Source: Streptomyces sp. 15-116A (lineage in GTDB: Bacteria > Actinomycetota > Actinomycetes > Streptomycetales > Streptomycetaceae). Taken from it: a DNA stretch of 35,765 bases. The translations under genes and the position numbers were made by a program. Each line of letters starts with the position of its first letter. Position 1 is the first letter of the stretch. Where the stretch lies: the NCBI RefSeq assembly GCF_025290915.1, contig NZ_JAOCQE010000041.1, positions 1 through 35,765 on the forward strand, written 5' to 3'. Shown in pieces: positions 26,902 through 32,627 of the stretch. The notes under the pieces are model-generated. The model was given only the letters and a program-made list of their open reading frames with translations. It did not search any database and had not been told where the DNA came from.

Positions 26902-27582
26902 CTAACGGCGCAACGCCTCCGGTTTCCCGGCCTCCACAGGCTGCGTGGAGTCCAGATGCGCCCAGACGATCAGCCGATGACTGTGCCCCCATTCCGGATC
27001 GCACGTCGTCAGCGTCAGATAGCGGCCCGGGCGCGTATACCCGGAAGTACGTGGCACAGGGTCGATCACCTCGACGTCCGTCGGCACAGTTTTGTACGGC
27101 CCCTTGTCGATCCGGTACGTGAACCAGGTCGCCCCGTCCGTCAGCACCACCGCGTCACCCCGCCTGAGCTGGGGAAAGTCCTTGAACGGATCGCCATACG
27201 TACGCCGGTGCCCGGCCACCGCGAAATTGCCCCGCTGACCGAGCTGAGCGGTGCCCGCGTAGTGCCCGAGGCCCTTCTTCAGCGTGCCCGTCGCCGTCCC
27301 CTCGAGCACCGGCTTGTTCCACGTGAAACCAAGGCGCGGGATGTACATGATCGCGAAGGCCCGCCCCTTCGCATACGGCTTCGGCCTCGGAGGACTCGCA
27401 GGCGCACCGGACACAGGCCGAGCACTCTCCCGCGCCCACTGCTCCCGGAGCCGGTCGATCTGCTCGTCCATCACGTCATCGGCCCGCACACCGGTCCAGA
27501 ACAACACGTACACGACGAAGAGCACGATCACGGTGCCGACGGTGATGCACAGCTCGCTGACAGTCCTGACGATCACGCGCAC
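26902..27582 (-). CDS. Third class E sortase
   Basis: A 226-residue sortase with an N-terminal membrane helix at about 8-30, only a very short cytoplasmic part, a Pro/Ser linker and the catalytic domain. The triad is His125 in AVAGHRRTYG, Cys194 in TLTTC and Arg203 in HSHRLIV. The start is GTG at 27582. A second in-frame GTG two codons later is also possible. The gene follows the DUF881 gene by 22 bases and precedes the small membrane gene by 52 bases. Compared with the other two, the residue set around the active site differs (TTCDPEWGHS instead of TTCTPxxTSK), so substrate preference may differ. Confidence 0.92.
   Translation of the reverse strand: MRVIVRTVSELCITVGTVIVLFVVYVLFWTGVRADDVMDEQIDRLREQWARESARPVSGAPASPPRPKPYAKGRAFAIMYIPRLGFTWNKPVLEGTATGTLKKGLGHYAGTAQLGQRGNFAVAGHRRTYGDPFKDFPQLRRGDAVVLTDGATWFTYRIDKGPYKTVPTDVEVIDPVPRTSGYTRPGRYLTLTTCDPEWGHSHRLIVWAHLDSTQPVEAGKPEALRR
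27316..27329. promoter_or_regulatory. Degenerate parS-like site inside the third sortase gene
   Basis: GTTCCACGTGAAAC differs from the perfect parS palindrome by one base (T to C at position 4). It lies inside the sortase coding region, where it encodes Phe-Thr-Trp-Asn-Lys on the minus strand. Such single-mismatch sites can still bind ParB in Streptomyces, but this one may also be coincidence imposed by the codons. Confidence 0.5.
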
Positions 27583-27604
27583 CGGCGGCCCCCCGCCTCG
27601 CTGG

Positions 27605-28384
27605 CTACTCCACAGGCTTCGCGTAGTGCAGATCCACTGTGCCCGAGTAGCCGGGCAGAGTCACCGTCCCGTTGTCCTCGACTTTCCAGCCGAGCCCGTA
27701 GACATTGACGTACACCATGTAGTTCTGGATCGCCGGAGACGCCGCCAGCGCCTTCTTCAGCTTCTCCGGATCACCCACCGCCGTGATCTTGTAGGGCGGC
27801 GAGTAGACCCGGCCCTGCAGGATCAGCGTGTTGCCCACACACCGCACCGCACTCGTGGAGATCAGCCGCTGATCCATCACCTTGATGCCCTCGGCCCCGC
27901 CCTGCCACATCGCGTTCACCACGGCCTGCAGATCCTGCTGGTGGATCACCAGGTAATCGGGCTGCGGCTCCGGATACCCGGGCAGCTTCGCCGTGGCGTC
28001 CGGCGGAGCGTCATTGAGCGTGACCGTGATCGCCTCACCCTTGAGCGGCTGCGTCCCCGCCCGCTTCTCCAGGTCGGCGAGCTTGTCCAGCTCCGCCTCC
28101 GTACTGCCGTCGTCCCGCTCCGCCAGCGCCTCCGTCTCCCGGCGCAACGCGCCGTTCGACTCGTCCAGCCGGCCGTTCTCACGGCTGCGCTCATGGATCA
28201 GATCCGACAGCTTCAGCAGCGAGGCGTCCGTGCGGATATCCGTGCCCTTGGCCGTGTTGAAACTGGTGAAGAAGATGAGCCCGGCGAGAGCGAAGACACC
28301 CACGGTGAGGATCCGCACGGGCCGGAAACGGCGTCGGCGGGCAGGGCTGGATTCCGTCCCCGGGAAGTCGGCAGAATTGCTCAA
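27605..28384 (-). CDS. DUF881 family membrane protein
   Basis: A 259-residue protein with a basic N-terminus (PARRRRFRPVR) and a membrane helix at about 24-42. A coiled coil follows at about 58-108, then the DUF881 domain (about 112-255) with ITVTLNDAP, DYLVIHQQDLQAVVNAMWQGGAEGI and GRVYSPPYKITAVGDP. Members often sit next to division genes in actinobacteria, as here with crgA divergent. The start is TTG at 28384, four bases after AAGGG and near AGGAG. No ATG or GTG fits the domain. The function of the family is not established, but an envelope scaffold role is plausible. Confidence 0.9.
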   Translation of the reverse strand: MSNSADFPGTESSPARRRRFRPVRILTVGVFALAGLIFFTSFNTAKGTDIRTDASLLKLSDLIHERSRENGRLDESNGALRRETEALAERDDGSTEAELDKLADLEKRAGTQPLKGEAITVTLNDAPPDATAKLPGYPEPQPDYLVIHQQDLQAVVNAMWQGGAEGIKVMDQRLISTSAVRCVGNTLILQGRVYSPPYKITAVGDPEKLKKALAASPAIQNYMVYVNVYGLGWKVEDNGTVTLPGYSGTVDLHYAKPVE

Positions 28385-28525
28385 CGTACCCTTATCTCCT
28401 TCGGCGCCACGGAAGCACTACGCTAACGGACGCCCGGGGGAGCGCTCAGAGTCCCCTTGTACGCTGCCCCGAGCCCGACCCAGATCCCTGCGCGGCCACG
28501 CAGCGCATCGACAGGAGAGACCCTC

Positions 28526-28780
28526 GTGCCGAAGTCACGTATCCGCAAGAAGGCCGACTACACGCCGCCCCCGGCGAAGCAGACGACCGCCATCAAGCTG
28601 ACCAACCGCGCCTGGGTCGCGCCGGTGATGCTGGCCCTGTTCCTCATCGGCCTGGCCTGGATCGTCGTCTTCTACGTCACCGACGGCTCGCTGCCCATCG
28701 ACGCTCTGGGCAACTGGAACATCGTGGTGGGCTTCGGTTTCATCGCCGCCGGATTCGGTGTCTCGACGCAGTGGAAGTAG
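28526..28780 (+). CDS. crgA: CrgA, cell division inhibitor/regulator
   Basis: CrgA is a small actinobacterial membrane protein that controls FtsZ ring timing and septation in Streptomyces hyphae. The 84 residues start [15 protein letters not shown], the family signature. Two membrane helices lie at about 30-51 and 61-79, with the conserved [11 protein letters not shown] in the second and a final STQWK. The GTG start follows AGGAGAGA. It is divergent from the DUF881 gene with 141 bases between them, and it converges with the rhomboid gene across a DnaA-box cluster. Confidence 0.96.
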   Translation: MPKSRIRKKADYTPPPAKQTTAIKLTNRAWVAPVMLALFLIGLAWIVVFYVTDGSLPIDALGNWNIVVGFGFIAAGFGVSTQWK

Positions 28781-28805
28781 GCCCACGGGCCAGCTCTGCC
28801 CAGGG

Positions 28806-29019
28806 CTATCCACTGAGTTATCCACAGGCGTTGTCCACAGTGGGGAAAAAGAAAGACGATCTGTGGATAACTCACTGTGAGTTGACGCCGGTGTGACCGA
28901 ACGACTGGCATCCGAAAGCTTGTTCGCCCCCTGCCTGACCTGCGGAAACACGGGTCGGTGACAGGGGGCACAGATGTTCCCGCACCCTGTGCACAAGATC
29001 CGCCACTCGCTGTGGACAA
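28806..29019. promoter_or_regulatory. DnaA-box cluster with a 14-bp inverted repeat
   Basis: Exact boxes are TTATCCACA at 28818-28826, TTGTCCACA at 28831-28839, and on the minus strand TTATCCACA at 28862-28870 and TTGTCCACA at 29011-29019. Weaker ones lie at 28806-28814 (CTATCCACT) and 28988-28996 (one mismatch). The two TTATCCACA boxes are part of a perfect inverted repeat: TGAGTTATCCACAG (28814-28827) against its complement at 28861-28874, enclosing an A-rich segment. A further palindrome AACTCACTGTGAGTT spans 28869-28883. The 246-base gap holds no gene and lies between convergent crgA and rhomboid genes. DnaA-binding clusters near oriC that limit initiation are known in S. coelicolor, and I infer the same here. 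Confidence 0.85.
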
Positions 29020-29026
29020 CGCCCGC

Positions 29027-29914
29027 TCAGGTGAGCTGCGCGGTCCTCAACAGGGTCAGTCCCACGATGACGGCGAGCACCAGCGCACACGTTCCGTACT
29101 GGACGAGCGAGCGCCGCTCACGGGGGGCGTGGACCATGGCGTAGCCGACGACGACGCCGGCGACAAGGCCTCCGATGTGAGCCTGCCAGGAGATGTTGGC
29201 CCACGTGAAGGTGAAGATCAGGTTGATCACGAGCAGGGCGATGATCGGCCGCATGTCGTAGTCGAGCCGCCGCATGAGTACGGCGGTCGCGCCGAACAGC
29301 CCGAAGATGGCGCCGGACGCGCCGAGTGTCCCGGTGGTGGGTGCGCCCAGCAGGTAGGCGAGTGCGCTGCCGGCGAGTCCGGAGACGAAGTAGAGCGCTA
29401 GATAGCGGGCGCGGCCGAGGGCGGCTTCGAGGGGGCCGCCGAGCCACCACAGGCTGAGCATGTTGAAGGCGATGTGCCAGATCGCCTCGTGGGTGAACAT
29501 CGAGGTGACCAGGCGGTACCAGTCGCCGTCGGCGACACCGTCCGTGGGCAGGAAGGGCTCGGGCGGCCAGCGTCCGATGAGGACGAGGTCGTTGAGCAGT
29601 GGCTCGCTGAACTGGACGGCGATGAAGACCGCCAGGTTGATGCCGATGAGGATCTTGGTGATCAGGTGGGGATCGGCCGCGACGGTGCCGCCGGCGAGGG
29701 TGCGGGGCATCGCGGCGTTCGGAGCGTGTCCGGTGCCGGAGCCGCTGCGGACGCAGTCGGGGCACTGGAAGCCGACCGCGGCGTTGACCATGCACTCGGG
29801 GCAGATGGGGCGTTCGCAGCGGGTACAGCGGATGCCGGTCTCGCGGTCTGGGTGTCGATAGCAGTGAGGGACGCGGTGGGCGTCCTGCGGGCTGCCGGCA
29901 GCCTGGTCGTCCAT
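29027..29914 (-). CDS. Rhomboid family intramembrane serine protease
   Basis: A 295-residue membrane protease. The N-terminal 55 residues form a cytoplasmic zinc-finger-like part with seven cysteines (Cys18, CTRC at 30-33, CPEC at 38-41, CPDC at 51-54). About six membrane helices follow from residue 88. The catalytic serine is Ser200 in GASGAIFG and the partner histidine is His246 in AHIGG. HIAFNML is the conserved oxyanion segment. The ATG follows GAGGGGA. It converges with crgA. Substrates are not known. Confidence 0.93.
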   Translation of the reverse strand: MDDQAAGSPQDAHRVPHCYRHPDRETGIRCTRCERPICPECMVNAAVGFQCPDCVRSGSGTGHAPNAAMPRTLAGGTVAADPHLITKILIGINLAVFIAVQFSEPLLNDLVLIGRWPPEPFLPTDGVADGDWYRLVTSMFTHEAIWHIAFNMLSLWWLGGPLEAALGRARYLALYFVSGLAGSALAYLLGAPTTGTLGASGAIFGLFGATAVLMRRLDYDMRPIIALLVINLIFTFTWANISWQAHIGGLVAGVVVGYAMVHAPRERRSLVQYGTCALVLAVIVGLTLLRTAQLT

Positions 29915-29944
29915 GACATCCCCTCGGTCGTGTGGAAAAGCCCC

Positions 29945-29974
29945 GCCCCGCTCATCCTTACGGATGAGCGGGGC
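29945..29974 (-). terminator. Terminator after the cyclophilin gene
   Basis: A perfect 13-base stem (GCCCCGCTCATCC against its complement) with a TTAC loop lies between the end of the cyclophilin gene and the rhomboid start. On the minus strand a GGGGCTTTTCC stretch follows, so it should stop transcription coming from the cyclophilin. Confidence 0.8.
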
Positions 29975-30022
29975 GATTGGTTCCCCTCTGGGGGGCTTTC
30001 GCGCTCCCTGGGGGCGAGAGGC

Positions 30023-30550
30023 TCAGCTCTCGGTGATCTCGACCGACTCGATCACGACGTCGTTGACCGGACGGTCCGTGCGCGGGTTGGTCTGGGTGGA
30101 GGCGATGGTGTCGACGACCTTCTGGCCGGCGGCGTCGGTGACCTCGCCGAAGATGGTGTGCTTGCGGTTCAGCCATGCCGTCGGGGCGACGGTGATGAAG
30201 AACTGCGAGCCGTTGGTGCCCGGGCCGGCGTTGGCCATGGCCAGCAGGTAGGGCTTGTCGAAGCGCAGGTCGGGGTGGAACTCGTCCTCGAACTGGTAGC
30301 CGGGGCCGCCGGTGCCGTTGCCGAGCGGGTCACCGCCCTGGATCATGAAGCCGCTGATCACCCGGTGGAAGACCGTACCGTCGTAGAGCTTGTCGGTGGT
30401 CTTGGCACCGGTCTCGGGGTGGGTCCACTCCCGCTCGCCCTTGGCGAGCTCGACGAAGTTCTTGACCGTCTTCGGCGCCTGGTCCGGGAAGAGCCGGACC
30501 TTGATGTCGCCGTGGTTGGTCTTCAGGGTGGCGTAGAGCTGCTCAGCCAC
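30023..30550 (-). CDS. ppiA: Cyclophilin-type peptidyl-prolyl cis-trans isomerase
   Basis: A cytoplasmic protein-folding enzyme of 175 residues with no signal peptide. Cyclophilin blocks are clear: APKTVKNFVELA, YDGTVFHRVISGFMIQGGDP with the catalytic arginine in FHRV, FEDEFHPDLRF, LAMANAGPGTNGSQFFIT, and LNRKHTIFGEV. The GTG at 30550 follows GGAAGG by seven bases. The longer open frame upstream is Arg/Pro-rich and non-coding. It is monocistronic with its own terminator and diverges from the DUF5324 gene. Confidence 0.95.
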   Translation of the reverse strand: MAEQLYATLKTNHGDIKVRLFPDQAPKTVKNFVELAKGEREWTHPETGAKTTDKLYDGTVFHRVISGFMIQGGDPLGNGTGGPGYQFEDEFHPDLRFDKPYLLAMANAGPGTNGSQFFITVAPTAWLNRKHTIFGEVTDAAGQKVVDTIASTQTNPRTDRPVNDVVIESVEITES

Positions 30551-30878
30551 GATGTGCCTTCCGTTGTCTTTCCGTGACTCCCTGATCCTCGCACGGACGG
30601 GGCCCTCAGTCGCCCGGCCTCGGTTCACAGGCGGGCATCCGGGCCGATCCGGTTGCGGAAATCCGGCCGAGTCATTCCGTGGCGGGGGCGGGCGGCGACG
30701 ATCCGTGGCATTGTCGACGACAAGCTCCTGTTGCCCCGGATTCATCCCCTATTGCACTCGACCACGCTTCACCGGCACCCGTATGCCTGTCCGCGCATGC
30801 CTCGTGGCCGCCCGGCAGGCATGATCCGTAAAAGGGTGGAAAGTCGAATTACCGTACGCCACCGAGGAGGAGGAACCC
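30551..30878. other. Divergent intergenic region between cyclophilin and DUF5324 genes
   Basis: No open frame in these 328 bases has coding character. The region should hold two divergent promoters, though I cannot assign -35/-10 pairs with confidence. One candidate -10 for the rightward gene is TACCGT near 30850. The only clear symmetric element is the palindrome TTGTCGACGACAA at 30711-30723, described separately. Confidence 0.55.
30711..30723. promoter_or_regulatory. Perfect 13-base palindrome in a divergent promoter region
   Basis: TTGTCG-A-CGACAA is fully symmetric and lies 161 bases upstream of the cyclophilin start and 156 bases upstream of the DUF5324 start. It is a candidate operator for one of the two genes. 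I do not recognise the regulator. Confidence 0.3.
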
Positions 30879-31580
30879 GTGACCCGCATCGACAGCGTGC
30901 GCGCCGCGACCGGTTCGGCGAAGGACAGCGTGCTGCACGCCGCGGAAGTGGTGGCGCCCTACGCCGACACGGCCAAGGTCAGGGCCGCGCACTACGCACA
31001 CGAGGCACGCGTACGGCTCGCGCCCAAGGTGACGCAGGCCGCAGGGCAGGCCCGCGTCCAGTACGGCGCACATGTCCAGCCGTATCTGGAGCAGGCCAGG
31101 ACGCATGTGCCGCCGAAGGTCGACCTGGCCGCTCAGGAGGCCGCCCTTCGTACGCGCCAGGCCGCGCGTCAGGCGGCCGAGTTCTCCAAGCCGAGGATCG
31201 AGCAGGCGAGGGCGGCCGCCGGGCCGGCGAGGGACGAGGCTGCCGCTCGCAGTGCGGCCGTGCTGGCGGCGCTGCGCGGCCAGGTCTCGGCCAAGCAGAT
31301 CCAGAAGCTTGTCCGTAAGCAGCAGCGGCGGGCGAAGGCCGGCAAGGCCGCGAAGGTGATCCTGGTGCTGGGTGCCGTCGCGGGTGGTGCTTTCGCCGCG
31401 TGGAAGTGGTGGGACAAGCAGGCCAACCCGGACTGGCTGGTGGAGCCGCCGGAGCCGACGGACGTGCCGGAGGGCGGCACGCTGACGTCGGTGGACGGCA
31501 GCGGCCGGTCCGCGCTCGATCCGGAGGTCGAGGCCAAGGAGGCCGAGGAGGAGGCCGCCAAGCGCGACGACCAGACGTGA
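30879..31580 (+). CDS. DUF5324-type single-pass membrane protein
   Basis: A 233-residue protein of a Streptomyces-typical family. The first 150 residues are Ala/Arg/Gln-rich, strongly helical and basic, with repeated patterns such as VRAAHYAHEARVRLAP and ARTHVPPKVDLAAQEAA. A membrane helix lies at about 159-177 (KVILVLGAVAGGAFAAWKWW). The C-terminal 50 residues are acidic and end EAKEAEEEAAKRDDQT. The GTG start follows GGAGGAGG. A strong hairpin terminator follows. The function is unknown. The basic helical part could contact nucleic acid or the membrane surface. Confidence 0.85.
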   Translation: MTRIDSVRAATGSAKDSVLHAAEVVAPYADTAKVRAAHYAHEARVRLAPKVTQAAGQARVQYGAHVQPYLEQARTHVPPKVDLAAQEAALRTRQAARQAAEFSKPRIEQARAAAGPARDEAAARSAAVLAALRGQVSAKQIQKLVRKQQRRAKAGKAAKVILVLGAVAGGAFAAWKWWDKQANPDWLVEPPEPTDVPEGGTLTSVDGSGRSALDPEVEAKEAEEEAAKRDDQT

Positions 31581-31597
31581 CGCGCTCGGGCAACGTC

Positions 31598-31650
31598 AAC
31601 GGCGCGGCGGGACAGGAGACTTGAGGGTCTCTTCGTCCCGCCGCGCCGTT
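31598..31650 (+). terminator. Long hairpin terminator after the DUF5324 gene
   Basis: AACGGCGCGGCGGGAC (31598-31613) pairs with its exact complement at 31635-31650, giving a 16-base stem. An inner GAGAC/GTCTC stem extends it. It lies 18 bases after the stop codon. The last three bases of the right arm are also the first three bases of the parS site that follows. Confidence 0.85.
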
Positions 31651-31661
31651 TCACGTGAAAC
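31648..31661. promoter_or_regulatory. parS: parS site (ParB/Spo0J binding)
   Basis: A second perfect GTTTCACGTGAAAC palindrome. It lies between the DUF5324 gene and tRNA-Ala, flanked on both sides by terminator hairpins and overlapping one of them. The position in a transcription-free pocket fits a stable ParB loading site. Confidence 0.9.
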
Positions 31662-31680
31662 ATCTGATGCACGAACGACA

Positions 31681-31719
31681 AGACCCCTCCCACCGCGTTT
31701 CCGCAGGTGGGAGGGGTCT
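31681..31719 (-). terminator. Terminator after tRNA-Ala
   Basis: AGACCCCTCCCACC (31681-31694) and GGTGGGAGGGGTCT (31706-31719) form a perfect 14-base stem with an 11-base loop. It starts five bases beyond the tRNA 3' end. There is no long T run, as is common in Streptomyces. Confidence 0.8.
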
Positions 31720-31724
31720 GTGTG

Positions 31725-31797
31725 TGGAGCCTAGGGGAGTCGAACCCCTGACATCTGCCATGCAAAGACAGCGCTCTACCAACTGAGCTAAGGCCCC
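31725..31797 (-). tRNA. tRNA-Ala (anticodon TGC)
   Basis: The minus strand folds into a 73-base tRNA. Acceptor GGGGCCT pairs with AGGCTCC, including the G3-U70 pair that identifies alanine. The D arm is TTAGCTCAGTTGGTAGAGC. The anticodon stem CTGTC/GGCAG carries TGC in its loop. The T arm has GGTTCGACTCC. The discriminator is A and CCA is not encoded. A possible promoter on the minus strand is TTGCGG/TACTCT (31880-31875 and 31855-31850) with a long 19-base spacer. Confidence 0.96.
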
Positions 31798-31915
31798 GGA
31801 AGGAAAGCGTCCACCGGGAAGACTGCCGTCCTAGTGGGCGCCGGAGACCAGAGTACCGGGTCACCCCGGGGATTCCGCAAAAAGATTGGGGGTCCCCGTG
31901 ACCGACCACTCTCCG

Positions 31916-31948
31916 TAAGATGCTCGGCGTGGTTCGCTACAGCGAACC
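31916..31948. promoter_or_regulatory. -10 element and operator-like palindrome before the XRE gene
   Basis: TAAGAT at 31916-31921 is a good -10 hexamer. Ten bases later GGTTCGCT-AC-AGCGAACC (31931-31948) forms a perfect eight-base inverted repeat. This would place the dyad across the transcription start, the usual place for a repressor. The gene that follows encodes a helix-turn-helix protein, so autoregulation is the simplest reading. A clear -35 was not found. Confidence 0.5.
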
Positions 31949-31978
31949 GCGTTCTAGGGGAAGCGATGGGGAGACGCA

Positions 31979-32527
31979 ATGGACGCCGCACAGCAGGAAG
32001 CCACCGCAAGAGCGCGGGAACTGCAGCGGAACTGGTACGGGGAGCCGTTGGGGGCGCTCTTCCGTAGGCTCATAGACGATCTCGGTCTCAACCAGGCTCG
32101 TCTCGCGGGGGTACTGGGACTGTCCGCACCGATGCTGTCGCAGCTGATGAGCGGCCAGCGGGCGAAGATCGGCAATCCGGCGGTGGTGCAGCGGGTGCAG
32201 CTGCTGCAGGATCTGGCCCGGCAGGTCGTGGACGGCAGCGTGAGCGCGGCCGAGGCGACCGAGCGGATGGAGGAGATCAAGAAGTCGCAGGGGGGATCGG
32301 TGCTCAGCAACACCACGCAGACGACGAACAGTTCGGGTGCGCCGACGGTCAAGCGGGTGGTCCGTGAGATCCAGTCCCTGCTGCGGTCGGTCGCGGCCGC
32401 CGGCGAGATCATCGAGGCGGCGGACACTCTCGCCCCCACGCACCCGGAGCTGGCAGAGTTCCTCCGGGTCTATGGCGCGGGCCGCACGTCCGACGCGGTG
32501 GCTCACTACCAGTCCCACCAGAACTGA
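31979..32527 (+). CDS. XRE-family helix-turn-helix DNA-binding protein
   Basis: A 182-residue cytoplasmic protein. Residues 26-65 form an XRE/Cro-like helix-turn-helix (LFRRLIDDLGLNQARLAGVLGLSAPMLSQLMSGQRAKIGNP, split here only by eye). A helical segment follows at about 66-105, then a Ser/Thr/Gln/Asn-rich hinge and a C-terminal helical domain (about 118-175). The ATG follows GGGGAGACG. A palindrome upstream suggests it represses itself. It precedes a Ser/Thr kinase gene by 100 bases in the same direction, so it may regulate or be a substrate of that kinase. Confidence 0.88.
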   Translation: MDAAQQEATARARELQRNWYGEPLGALFRRLIDDLGLNQARLAGVLGLSAPMLSQLMSGQRAKIGNPAVVQRVQLLQDLARQVVDGSVSAAEATERMEEIKKSQGGSVLSNTTQTTNSSGAPTVKRVVREIQSLLRSVAAAGEIIEAADTLAPTHPELAEFLRVYGAGRTSDAVAHYQSHQN

Positions 32528-32551
32528 TCCCTGCAGCGGGAAACACGGGGG

Positions 32552-32598
32552 GAGTCACGGGGGAAGCGCAAGGGAAGCGCAGGGCGAGTCACGGGGGA
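32552..32598 (+). repeat. Direct repeats in the leader of the kinase gene
   Basis: GAGTCACGGGGGA occurs at 32552-32564 and 32586-32598, and GGGAAGCGCA occurs at 32561-32570 and 32572-32581. The repeats lie in the 100-base gap before the kinase start, which has no gene. They may come from slippage or bind a regulator. Confidence 0.6.
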
Positions 32599-32627
32599 CA
32601 TCGCAGGGGGAGGAGCGACGTACAGCC

